This document shows, piece after piece, positions 12,501 to 23,490 of a stretch of 64,000 nucleotides of DNA (within the stretch, counting starts at the first letter, position 1; each line of letters begins with the position of its first letter). The position numbers and the translations under genes are program-made. A model generated the notes under the pieces. The model worked only from the letters and a program-made list of their open reading frames with translations. It did no database searches and was not told where the DNA came from. The stretch is from Epiperipatus broadwayi. Lineage: Eukaryota; Onychophora; Udeonychophora; Euonychophora; Peripatidae. The DNA lies in NCBI GenBank assembly GCA_028023455.1, contig JAQFVV010000183.1:498001-562000 (forward strand). Direction: 5' to 3'.

Positions 12501-14640
12501 GTAGTGACTTGGTAGTACGTGGTGATTCGGAAACCAAGAGGATGTATTAAAAACTAGGATGCTACAGGGAATGAAATAATAGGTAGTTTTAGATGTTAAT
12601 CAGTGTAGTTAACAAAGCCCTACGACTGGTACCCATATTGTCTTGGACAGTGGTATTTTATATATTTCTTGAAAGTCGTACTAGATGTTTGGTAAAGCTG
12701 AGTAAATAGCTGGCACATCATGCTTATCGCCAAGGTTATTAGACAATGAATGTCGGACCTATTCACACTGTTCCATACATTTTTGAAGTATATTGCGGAT
12801 AAGTTATCTATCTATCTTCCCGATATCCTATACATCTTTTGCTATCTTTATCTGTATTTCTTGAAACTACATCGTTATGTGATAAGTCTATTAAAAGGGA
12901 AACAATAGATATTTTAGAATGTATGTCATGCTATTATTTGGAATAAGAATAGTTAAGTATTAACGAAGAGTAGATTATGATTATTGAAAGAAAGATGCAG
13001 ATATCCTAAGAAGGGAAGGAGTTAGAGAATTATTTTAATTCCTTTTTAAGAAATGAACTATAATTTTATAAAAGTATATCCAAATAGAAATATACAAAAA
13101 AAAATATTAAATATAATTTCACGTTTTCTTATTGTTAATTATATTTTAAAAAATATAAGTATTGCATATTTAAAAAATACAATAACATTCGATAATTATA
13201 GTATATGTGAAACTGTAACAGGTGATAATTAAACCTGTGTTATAGTATTATACATGAGTATGGCTTATGGAATAAACGTATTATAGTTTACGAGCATTGG
13301 AGAACAAACATTAAAAGTAATAATAATATTTGAATAATATGCGGAGTGACTTATATAAAGTTACAAGAAAATGTAATTTTCTTTTTAAAAAACCATATTG
13401 ATTGTAAAATTATGATGTTATAAATGATGTTTATCCACATAGATAATTTATAATACAGTAACTTTAATATTAAAAGGTAAAGAATGGTGTTACCCATAAA
13501 ATAGTTAAAATAAGTGATATGATAAATCTAATGAGAAATATATAAATAACTTTTAAAAGGCATAATAAGTTTAATTAACGATAAAAGAAATATAAATGTG
13601 TATAATTCAGCTATTGTAGTGTAAAGAAAAATGAGGATATCCCTTGTAAATAGATGTAGATGGATTTGTTTGTTTTATTTATTTTTATTGATGTTAATAA
13701 AATTTTAAAATTTGTTTATTAAAACTTGTGTCTGAGTTTTGTTTACTCTACATCATTGCATGAATTCACAGGATATGTTCACAACCATTAAACTAAGTAT
13801 ATGATTGTTTGCACAAAAGATAAATAGAGAAGTATATTTAATCTTAAATATTTATTGATGTTCTTGTAATTAAATAATTATCAAATTGCATTGCGTTACT
13901 GGTCATCAATCCATTATCATAATATTTTGCTAAATTATATGCTATTAGTTGCCACTTGCTTTATTTATCACATTATCTAAACACTGCCACTTATTAATTT
14001 ATTTTATTACTTAAAGATAAAAAAAGGGGATATTAGATTATTAACTAATTTATTACGGTTATAAATTTGCGATGAAAGAAAAGCTGTACTAGTTGGATTT
14101 ACCAATGAAGATTGTGATTATTATTGTTTTATTATTAATCTAATTGCAGAGTAGTAGATTATGACATAAAATCCCTTATCATATTTTGCTACCATATGTT
14201 TATTAACATATGAATAAATTTAAGAACCTGAGATTATTTCATTTGAGCTAGATGATTACTATTATTATTATTAGAGATAAAAGATTAATACTTTAATTGT
14301 TAAATGAGTCTTAGTGATTAGAAGTTGCAGAAGTCATAAGAATACTATGTAGTTATTATGTGTAATAGTAGTACAAGGGGGGATAGTGTTCTTATGCCAT
14401 TGAGTTGGTATCCTGTGGGGATATTGTCTCAATGTAATCTACCTTGTCACCCGTATTTCCACTTTTAGTCTCATGAATTCCTGAATATTTATTTGAGTTA
14501 GTTTAAAACAGAACCTAAGTTAATTTTAAGAAACTTGAGCTAGTAAAGCATTTAATTGAATATTTCATTAATTATTAGAGCTACAACCCGGTTAGGTGAT
14601 TTTCACTATATTATATTTATTTTGGGGGAAGTGGAGATGC
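9541..14640. other. Long unassigned AT-rich stretch upstream of the gypsy element
   Basis: No protein motif was recognised in any frame. A TA microsatellite lies near 10.2 kb and a promoter-like spot near 10.87 kb. The 5' LTR of the gypsy element should lie in the right part, but its 3' partner is hidden by the gap, so LTR ends cannot be set. An AATAAA-containing run followed by TGTGTCTGAGTTTTG near 13.69-13.75 kb resembles a U5-type end only weakly. Confidence 0.5.
10217..10272. repeat. TA microsatellite within a duplicated TATATTGTGCCCT block
   Basis: TATATATATATATTGTGCCC occurs twice (about 10217-10238 and 10252-10279), separated by TATATATCTATAGG. Confidence 0.85.
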
Positions 14641-14654
14641 GGGAATGGGGCGGT

Positions 14655-14890
14655 TAGATTATGGCCCTCAACATGATTGGCCTGATGTGGAGTGGAGCTA
14701 CACATGATGACAAGGGCAGATTATGGCGCCCAACTTTACGGGCCTGATGTGTTAGAAAGAGCAGATTATGGTGCCGGCAACGTGTTGGGCCTGAGTATTA
14801 AAATGGGGAGAATATAATAGGCTTACATGGAATGGGAAGGTTAAATAGGTAGATTGTGATGTGCCATCTTTAGGGGCTTGAGATGTGTTA
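14655..14890 (+). promoter_or_regulatory. Gypsy leader with primer-binding-site-like tandem repeats
   Basis: Three diverged repeats share the frame ATTATGG-C-CAAC-GGCCTGA: TTATGGCCCTCAACATGA (about 14660), TTATGGCGCCCAACTTTA (about 14727) and TTATGGTGCCGGCAACGT (about 14768); a weaker fourth starts near 14857. TGGCGCCCAAC is the start of the primer-binding site complementary to tRNA-Lys1,2 used by several retroelements. The stretch is clearly less AT-rich than its surroundings and lies about 0.7 kb before gag. Which repeat, if any, primes reverse transcription is unknown. Confidence 0.45.
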
Positions 14891-15440
14891 GTGGGGGCAT
14901 CATATTCAATCAACAGTAATGTGACAATTTAATATTTTAAAATAGTAATGGTTATTTAGGATTTAATTATTATAGAGCTAAGTGTTTATGATTCAAACAA
15001 TTGCAATTCTAAGTGGTGGATGATCTGATTATTTAAAAGTATAATACTACATTATTAAAAAGACTTGGCAAATAAAATTTTTGAAATATGCATATGTGGC
15101 TAATAATTATTTGGATATTTATTATGACCATGTCAATTAGTGAAATATTGAAGAGATATTTGAAATGTTTTAAAATTTGCAAAAATATCTGTGAATCATG
15201 CATGTAGAGGATGATGTTGTGACACATGATTTTGAATTATTATTGTTGTTATTATTGTCTAAGATGAAATATTGTAGAGAGTAGGAGATACTGTCTATGG
15301 TTATTGGAGGTAACGATTGTATGGGAATAGAAGAAGCTGGTAGGGAACTTATTTATGAGATTAAATAGAAATATACTAGAAATACTAGATTTTGAAAAAC
15401 AATAATAAAAAAAAAGGATAACCAAGATAGTAATGTAGAA

Positions 15441-17681
15441 ATGGAATTGTCTAAGTCTATGCTTGATAATGGTTGTACAGAGGAAAGAGAACGCGAGAAC
15501 TTAAGTGAAAGGGAAACATTGGTAGATGATACTCACGAGGTAGAGAGTAAAATGGAAGAGGGGGTGAAAGAGATGGTGAAAAGTGAAATAGAAGAAGAAA
15601 AGGTAAAAGTGCCTGAAAAGGAAGTAGAGAGTATTTTAAAGGCTCAAATATCCCAAATGTTTAAAGCTCTTCATGAAAGCATAAATAAGAATAATGAAGA
15701 TAATGATATAAAGTTTAAAGCTCTTCATGAAAGCATAAATAAGAATAATGAAGATAATGATATAAAGTTTAAAAATCTTCAGGAAAGCATAAATAAGAAT
15801 AATGAAGATAGTGATATAAAGTTTAAAAATCTTCAAGAGAATAGTGATATAAAGTTTAAAAATCTTCATGACAGTATAATTCAAAATATAAAAGATAATA
15901 AGGTAAAATTAGATATTCTTAATGAAAGCTTGAATAAAACCAATGAAAATCTAGAGATAAAATATAAGGAGACCTTCCAGAAGGTAGAAGACCTTAAGGG
16001 AGAAGTACAAGATAAATTTAATCAGGTAGAACTGAGACTAGATAATAACGAAAGGACCTTTGAGTCCTTAAAACATGAAGTAGAGAATATAGAGTATAAA
16101 AATCAAGAATTATTAAAGAATAAATTTGAGGAATTTTCCGAGTTGACTATCAGAGGTTTAAGTAAGCAAATAGAAGATTCAATCAACTGATGTCAAGTCA
16201 ATAGTAACAAATTGAATCAAAAGATTGATGATAATAAAATAAAGGTGGAATGTAGAATTGATGAAATACAGGAGTGTATAGGGCATATGGATGAAAGTTT
16301 TATTGTTATAAAAGAAGAGATAGTACAAAATAGAATAGTGATAAGGAATGAAATGGAGCAAGATTTAGTTGAAAGGTTTAGGGACTTAATAGTGCAAGAT
16401 AGGATGGAGACCAAGACAGATATAGAGCAGGTTTTGATTGAAAAATTACAGGATCTGGGGGATATGCAAAAGGTTGAGGAACATAAATACAGGTCAAAGG
16501 TTGGGGAAAATATGAAGAAATTACAAAAGGATGTAAAGGAATAAGCTCAACAGTTAGAGAAAAATAGTCATGAATATAAAGACCTAGTGGACCAAAACTT
16601 AGATGAATTCAGAAAGGAGCAAAAATTATATGTAGAGCAAGTGATAGGGCAAATAAATTTTGAAGAGAGATTTCAACAAGTCTGTAAACAAATAGAAGAG
16701 ATGAAACCTATAAGTGGCCAAATGATAGATTTAGGTAGGGAAAGAATATTATATAATAGGTTTGAGGAAAAGATAGTTCCATCCTCAATAGGTAAGGTAG
16801 AATTTTTAGAAAAAAATGAAAACCACCCATTAGAACGTACTGATGTCAAGGAAGTAGACATCCGACCACCTAGGGAAAGTGCTAATTATGACGGAGGGTC
16901 AAATAGCTCAATGGCCTTAAGATTCATAAGAGTGAAGCCATTTCGAGAAGATTTTGCGGAAAATCCATCGGAGTTTCTCAATAGCTTAGAGGAGCTATTC
17001 TCGATATGTGTACTAACTGAAAAAGAAAAGTTGGTTATTTGTAGCAACCATTTAGGTGGGACTCCCAAAGACTGGTGGCAATCGTTGTTTGAAAGGCCAA
17101 CTACTTACGGAGATTTTCAATTTTTAATTATAGGAAGTTTTTGGAATGCCGATAAACAAGACAGCATTAGGTTCCAAATCACGCAGGAAAAGTATCACTC
17201 CAGTAGGGGTAGTTATACTAGTTTCTTTAGAAGCCAGGCTGTCCGTTTAAAGACTTTCATGGCATGTCCATTATCTGAAGGACAAATAGTTAGAATAGTG
17301 CGACATAATTTACCTAGGAATGTAGAGCAACTACTAATTGCTGCCGATAGGTATTCCATAGAGGAAGTATCAGAAATATTGGATGCGCTAGAGATTACAG
17401 AGGCATCTCTGGACAATAGATATAAATCCAATAGAGAGAGACCTAGCTATCCATTGTCAAATGTTAATGTTAGTAATAATAACCATAGGTTTCAAACAAG
17501 TTTAAAAAGAAAATATAGCTCTAGAGATAGGGATAGGATATTCCCATATAATAGAAGAACAGTTAAGTTCGATAACTCTAGGAATAGAGTAGAAACCCAA
17601 AATAATCAACCCTCTACTAGTGGTGTTATCACAATCTTAAAAAGACCCAATATAAAATCAACTGATAAAAAGTTAAACTAA
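15441..17681 (+). pseudogene. gag: gypsy gag, two premature stops in one continuous frame
   Basis: One reading frame runs 15441-17681, interrupted by TGA at 16188-16190 and TAA at 16542-16544; without these it would be about 747 codons. The N-terminal two thirds is acidic and lysine-rich, with 18-residue repeats (residues 74-156) and a pattern typical of long coiled coils. The segment at about 16910-17400 (FIRVKPFREDFAENPSEFLN, then LGGTPKDWW and FQITQEKYHSS) looks like the retrotransposon capsid domain (Retrotrans_gag type). The C-terminus is basic, with no CCHC zinc knuckle, so nucleic-acid binding probably rests on the Arg/Lys-rich tail. The ATG at 15441 is the first in frame. The long coiled-coil extension before capsid is unusual. 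Confidence 0.8.
15660..15908 (+). repeat. In-frame 54-bp repeats encoding an 18-residue unit in gag
   Basis: Five successive units start with FKAL or FKNL: three full copies of the FKALHESINKNNEDNDIK type, one shortened to 11 residues, and one diverged. The first two are nearly identical at DNA level (TTTAAAGCTCTTCATGAAAG repeated at 15660 and 15714), suggesting recent unit duplication. The period of 18 residues does not fit a simple heptad but is compatible with a helical repeat. Confidence 0.9.
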
Positions 17682-17746
17682 GAAGGTCTTTGTATAGTAG
17701 TTCCTCTTTGCAAGGACCCGGTGCTAACAAAATGGGGAACGATTAG

Positions 17747-18301
17747 ATGTGGACACTAAATACTTTAGATTTAGACATTGATTTCTTAGAACCCTTTCCT
17801 ATAGGTGAACCACCTACAACATATCAATGTCCGGTCATTATTTTAAACATTGAAAGTATAAGAATTGAAGCATTAATTGACTCTGGAATCCAAGCTTCCA
17901 TATTATCAGAGTCAACGTATAAAAATCTGGTATGCATAAAAGGTGATATACCTTCATTGCCAGTAAAACAAATACAAGTAACTCTAGCAAATGGAAAGAG
18001 AACGAAATTAACAAATAAACAAGTTTGGATTACCTTCAAAATTAATAATACAGAGTTTGGGCATGTTTTTCTTATTATGCCTGGATTGATACATGAAGCC
18101 ATAATAGGTGCTGACTTTATGATTTTAAACGAGTGTCAAATATATTTTTATAATAAAATTTTTACTTGTAAGAAGGAAAGGCTTAATTTTGAATATGGGG
18201 TGCATAACCTTTCCAATCAAATACTATGCATCCATAATATATTGATTGATGCTAGCATAAAAGAAAAATTGAACATATTTATGCAGTCGATTCTAAATTA
18301 A
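17747..18301 (+). CDS. pro: gypsy aspartic protease segment
   Basis: The 184-residue frame contains the retroviral-type aspartic protease signature: ALIDSGIQASILSE, with the catalytic triad written DSG at residues 45-47 rather than the commoner DTG, and the second conserved block AIIGADFM near residue 120. It begins 65 nt after the gag stop, in a different frame, as expected if Gag and Pol were separated by a stop or frameshift. It ends at TAA 18299-18301, and the RT continues at 18322 in another frame. An intact copy would have PR and RT in one polyprotein, so the stop between them is probably damage. The start codon is arbitrary (first ATG). Confidence 0.75.
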   Translation: MWTLNTLDLDIDFLEPFPIGEPPTTYQCPVIILNIESIRIEALIDSGIQASILSESTYKNLVCIKGDIPSLPVKQIQVTLANGKRTKLTNKQVWITFKINNTEFGHVFLIMPGLIHEAIIGADFMILNECQIYFYNKIFTCKKERLNFEYGVHNLSNQILCIHNILIDASIKEKLNIFMQSILN

Positions 18302-18321
18302 GGGAGAAATTATATCAATTA

Positions 18322-20563
18322 ATGTATAGCTTTAAAAGCATTTTTTCTAAAATCCCTGGTATAATAGAGGGATATACCCATCGTATTAAATTGAAGTGTA
18401 ATGAACCTTTCCATCAGAAAATGTACCCAATTCCTTACCAATACAAGGACGAGGTACAGAGTCAAATAGACATGATGCTAGAGTGGGAGATAATAAAAAA
18501 GTGCCCTTCTCCTTACGTAAACCCATTGGTTATTGTAAAGAAGAAGAATGGCCATATTAGAGTATGTCTGGATGCTCGCATGTTAAACACTATAACTGCC
18601 AGAGTGTGACATTCCTCCACCTGTACATGAGCTCCTAACTAAGTTTCATAAGAGGTCAATTTTCTCTACCTTTGATTTAACAGCTAGTTATTGGCAAATA
18701 CCGTTACATGAGAATGATCAGCAATACACAGCATTTCGTTTTCAGGGCCAGTCGTATGTTTTCAGACGGATGCCTTTTGGTCTCATTAATAGTGGTGCTG
18801 GCTTAATCAGATGTTTGGACACGATTTTTTCAAAACAATTAAAAGAAAAGATCATCATGTATGTGGATGATATTGTCATTGCTTCTGACAATTTAGAAGA
18901 GCATCTCCAACATTTAGAAATGTTTTTTAATGAGTGCACTCTGAAAAATGTCAAAATTAATCTGGAGAAGTGTTTAATAGCCGCTAAAGAGATTACTTTT
19001 CTGGGACATTTAATAAATGAGCATGGTATCCAACCCCATCCAGAAAAGATTGCAGCTATTCAACGCTTCCCCACACCAAAAACTGTAAAACAACTGAAAT
19101 CTTTTTTTTTGGGTTGTGCAACTACTACAACCGTTTCTATCAAAATTTTGCTGAGGACATGATACATTTGTCCAAATTGTTGAAAAAGGCTGAGATATGG
19201 AAGTGGACCCAAGATCATGATAATGAATTTAACTTAATTAAGAATAAATTTTTAAAACACATAATTTTAATATATCCTGATTTCAATAAAACATTTTATG
19301 TGCTAACAGATAGTAGTTACTATGGTCTGGGTGTAGTGTTATTTCAACTCAATGAGGATCAGGTACCTCATGTATTGTACTTCTTGAGCAGACATCTGAG
19401 AGGTGCTGAGTTGAACTACACTATAACTGAAAAGGAAACCCTAGCTGTTGTCTGGGCTTTTCAGAAATTAAGGCAATTTTTGTTAGGTTCTAGTGTAATT
19501 GTACTGACCGACCATAGAAGCCTAGGGTTTTTTAATAAAAGCTACCTCAGTAATGAGAGACTTATTAGGTGGAGCTTATATCTCCAACAATTCAATTATA
19601 GAGTAATCTATATTGAAGGGAGACAGAATATCCCTGCTGATATTCTTAGTCGCCACCCTATCTGTTTAATGACACAAAATCCCAATAGCCAAAACATAAT
19701 TATAAGTAATGTGGATTTGGTTAGGGATGAATCTATAGCTGATGATTATGAAAATCTCACTATGATTCAGAGTCAGGATATTAAATTAAATAGGATCATG
19801 ACTATCTTAAATAATCATGATAATATAAATAGCAAAAATAATCACGTTAAAATGATTTTTGAAAGATACAAAATTTATCAAAATTTACTTATGTATAACA
19901 TAAATCCTAAACAGGGGGAATCATGGAGGATAGTTGTCCCTAACTCCATGATTGATAAACTGATTGTGTACGTTCATAGTAGCTATGGGCACTATGGCGC
20001 ACCAAAAATTATGTATGTTTTAAAGTCAATATTTTTCTTTAATAAAATGTATAAATGCGTAATTAAAAAGGTTAAAACGTGTAAAATATGTCTAAAATCT
20101 AAACATTGCAATAAATCTTACATGGGAATCATGCAACCCATCATTCCGGATCATCCTAATGAATTATTAGCGATTGATTTTTATGGGCCCTTACCACCAT
20201 TCAACCGTCAAAAATTTATACTTGTTACATATGATGTTTTTAGTAAGTTAGTTTCAGCCTATCCGGTACCTAACACCAGCACTCATTATGTTATTAAAAA
20301 TATGCTTAATTATCAATTTCCTTTAGTTGGAAAGCCAAAAATAATTCTTACTGATCATGCAACTGTCTTTATATCTGGTAGATGGACTGAGTGGATTCGA
20401 ACTCAACACCTCAGATATGTCATGAGCTGCATTAGAAATCCTCAGTCTAATCCCTGCGAACGTGTTATCCGGGGAGCTCGGTAGATTATTTAGGGTTTAT
20501 GTAGCTGATGATCATAAACAGTGGGTGCACAAACTTCCTGAGGTTGTTAATTATATAAACAGC
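18322..20563 (+). pseudogene. pol: gypsy pol: RT, RNase H and integrase, frameshifted
   Basis: Segments in order: RT N-terminus at 18322-18609 (YPIPYQYKDEVQSQIDMMLEW, VIVKKKNGHIRVCLDARMLN); RT palm after a frame change near 18600 (STFDLTASYWQIPL, FRRMPFGLINSGAG, MYVDDIV with YVDD at 18860-18871, FLGHLINEHGI); a second frame change in the T-run near 19102-19112; RT thumb, then RNase H (YVLTDSSYYGLGVVL, EKETLAVVWAF, LTDHRSL); integrase with the HHCC finger (CKICLKSKHC) and catalytic core D at 20176, D at 20353, E at 20458, a DD34E spacing. A last frame change near 20475 joins the integrase C-terminus, which is cut by the gap at 20564. All catalytic aspartates can still be seen, so the copy decayed recently or contains assembly errors. 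Confidence 0.85.
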
Positions 20564-21063
20564 NNNNNNNNNNNNNNNNNNNNNNNNNNNNNNNNNNNNN
20601 NNNNNNNNNNNNNNNNNNNNNNNNNNNNNNNNNNNNNNNNNNNNNNNNNNNNNNNNNNNNNNNNNNNNNNNNNNNNNNNNNNNNNNNNNNNNNNNNNNNN
20701 NNNNNNNNNNNNNNNNNNNNNNNNNNNNNNNNNNNNNNNNNNNNNNNNNNNNNNNNNNNNNNNNNNNNNNNNNNNNNNNNNNNNNNNNNNNNNNNNNNNN
20801 NNNNNNNNNNNNNNNNNNNNNNNNNNNNNNNNNNNNNNNNNNNNNNNNNNNNNNNNNNNNNNNNNNNNNNNNNNNNNNNNNNNNNNNNNNNNNNNNNNNN
20901 NNNNNNNNNNNNNNNNNNNNNNNNNNNNNNNNNNNNNNNNNNNNNNNNNNNNNNNNNNNNNNNNNNNNNNNNNNNNNNNNNNNNNNNNNNNNNNNNNNNN
21001 NNNNNNNNNNNNNNNNNNNNNNNNNNNNNNNNNNNNNNNNNNNNNNNNNNNNNNNNNNNNNNN
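20564..21063. other. Assembly gap of 500 N
   Basis: Exactly 500 Ns, a conventional placeholder length for a gap of unknown size. It separates the gypsy integrase from the inverted Penelope arm, so whether one inserted into the other cannot be told. Open frames drawn through it are meaningless. Confidence 0.99.
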
Positions 21064-22256
21064 TTACCAAAATCTAACCTCCCTCCTTCTAACACAAATT
21101 TTATAGAAGGATCAAAACAATTAAACTCATTTACAAATTCCTTCAATTTATCATTCTCAACTACAAATAAACAATCATCAACATATCTGACAAATAATTT
21201 TACATATAAACAATTCTTTTTAATAATAATTTCCTCTTCCATAAAACTAATATAAACTGAACATACTAAAGGAGAAATAATATAACCTATTATCCACCCT
21301 TCCTTAATCTTATAAAAATTACCTCTATAAGTAAAATACATAGAATCTTCCAATAACAAAAGCAAATCTTTAATTACCTTAATTTTATTTTTTGATAAAG
21401 AACTTTTCTTAATCAATACAGACAAAAGAACATCAATACTGCTTAACCTATTAACAGACTGATACATATTTTCAATATTTAAACTTCCAAATACCCAATT
21501 ACTTTCCATTTTAAAATTATTAATCTTATCAAAAGCCTCAAAAGAAGAAGAAACTGTGTACTGACCAAAATCAACAAATTGTTTTAAAAAATTATTCAAG
21601 AATCTAGAAATACCCTCTACAACACTACCTGTAAAATCAAAAATAAATCTTAAAGGAAAACCATCTTTATGAGTTTTAATATTCACAAACATCTTAGCTG
21701 ATGTAAAATCATTAGGATAGCATTTTAAATAATCTACTCTATTAAAAATTTTTAAATTAACCATTTTCTTCATAATATCTATCAATTTTCTTTTAATCAA
21801 ATTACCTGGATTTTTATCTAACAACATATATTTACCATTATTTAATTTTCTATCCATTTTCTCTTTGAAATCATCTCCTTTCATAATAACAAACCTACCA
21901 GCTTTGTCTTCACGAGAAATGATTACATCATTAGCAATTAACCTATTTTTAAGATGTTTAATCTCAGCAGGATTAATAACAAATTTTTCTTTCCTTTTTA
22001 AACTTTTATTCAAAATCGATTGAATACCAACTTTCTGCTCATCACTCAAATTACTAGATTCAATAGACGAAATTGTATCAAAAACTATATTTTTTGAATG
22101 AAATGGAACAAAATTAGGGCCTTTACCAAGAATATCTAATTCTCTATCATTTAACTTCAAATCCGTAAGATTAACAACTCTATCCTCAGAAACCTTATTC
22201 TCATACCCTTTATCACTACAATAAACTTTATTAACTTTCCCAAACAACCACTTTAA
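21064..22256 (-). pseudogene. Inverted partial copy of the Penelope-like element
   Basis: On the minus strand this reads the same protein as the first 395 residues or so of the element at 22307-24289: KGPNFVP near the N-terminus, the RT palm with YVDD, then EGGRLDFG just before the gap. Only two amino-acid differences were found between the arms (Ser versus Leu in DTISSIESS, Arg versus Cys in ISREDKAG). The endonuclease half is missing because the sequence runs into the gap. Like its partner it has Asn at the RT motif A aspartate. It may be a genuine head-to-head copy, as Penelope-like elements are known to form, or a hairpin assembly artefact. Confidence 0.85.
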
Positions 22257-23490
22257 TTTTTAATTTTTAATTTTAATTTTTTATTTTTTTTTATTTTTTA
22301 AAGTGGTTGTTTGGGAAAGTTAATAAAGTTTATTGTAGTGATAAAGGGTATGAGAATAAGGTTTCTGAGGATAGAGTTGTTAATCTTACGGATTTGAAGT
22401 TAAATGATAGAGAATTAGATATTCTTGGTAAAGGCCCTAATTTTGTTCCATTTCATTCAAAAAATATAGTTTTTGATACAATTTTGTCTATTGAATCTAG
22501 TAATTTGAGTGATGAGCAGAAAGTTGGTATTCAATCGATTTTGAATAAAAGTTTAAAAAGGAAAGAAAAATTTGTTATTAATCCTGCTGAGATTAAACAT
22601 CTTAAAAATAGGTTAATTGCTAATGATGTAATCATTTCTTGTGAAGACAAAGCCGGTAGGTTTGTTATTATGAAAGGAGATGATTTCAAAGAGAAAATGG
22701 ATAGAAAATTAAATAATGGTAAATATATGTTGTTAGATAAAAATCCAGGTAATTTGATTAAAAGAAAATTGATAGATATTATGAAGAAAATGGTTAATTT
22801 AAAAATTTTTAATAGAGTAGATTATTTAAAATGCTATCCTAATGATTTTACATCAGCTAAGATGTTTGTGAATATTAAAACTCATAAAGATGGTTTTCCT
22901 TTAAGATTTATTTTTGATTTTACAGGTAGTGTTGTAGAGGGTATTTCTAGATTCTTGAATAATTTTTTAAAACAATTTGTTGATTTTGGTCAGTACACAG
23001 TTTCTTCTTCTTTTGAGGCTTTTGATAAGATTAATAATTTTAAAATGGAAAGTAATTGGGTATTTGGAAGTTTAAATATTGAAAATATGTATCAGTCTGT
23101 TAATAGGTTAAGCAGTATTGATGTTCTTTTGTCTGTATTGATTAAGAAAAGTTCTTTATCAAAAAATAAAATTAAGGTAATTAAAGATTTGCTTTTGTTA
23201 TTGGAAGATTCTATGTATTTTACTTATAGAGGTAATTTTTATAAGATTAAGGAAGGGTGGATAATAGGTTATATTATTTCTCCTTTAGTATGTTCAGTTT
23301 ATATTAGTTTTATGGAAGAGGAAATTATTATTAAAAAGAATTGTTTATATGTAAAATTATTTGTCAGATATGTTGATGATTGTTTATTTGTAGTTGAGAA
23401 TGATAAATTGAAGGAATTTGTAAATGAGTTTAATTGTTTTGATCCTTCTATAAAATTTGTGTTAGAAGGAGGGAGGTTAGATTTTGGTAA
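21064..23490. repeat. Near-perfect 1.19-kb inverted repeat with 40-bp loop
   Basis: Left arm 21064-22256 and right arm 22297-23490 are reverse complements with very few differences. The loop (22257-22296) is only A and T. The left end is set by the gap, so the true palindrome may be longer. Both arms are made of the Penelope-like element from just before its recognisable N-terminus. Confidence 0.9.

Larger units (their letters stand above)
14655..20563 (+). mobile_element. Ty3/gypsy-type LTR retrotransposon, broken, 3' end in gap
   Basis: In order on one strand: PBS-like leader, gag with a coiled-coil N-terminus, aspartic protease, RT, RNase H and integrase. This order (integrase last) is that of Ty3/gypsy rather than Ty1/copia. 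The copy carries two in-frame stops in gag and at least four frame changes in pol. The element runs into a 500-N gap inside the integrase C-terminus, so its 3' end, any env-like frame and the 3' LTR cannot be seen. No 5' LTR boundary was established. Confidence 0.85.

Noticed and set aside
15636-15884. Minus-strand 82-codon repetitive frame
   Set aside because: It is the antisense shadow of the 54-bp repeats in gag.
20462-22247. Open frames crossing the N run
   Set aside because: They are continuous only because Ns are not read as stops; the real parts are the gypsy integrase end and the inverted Penelope arm.
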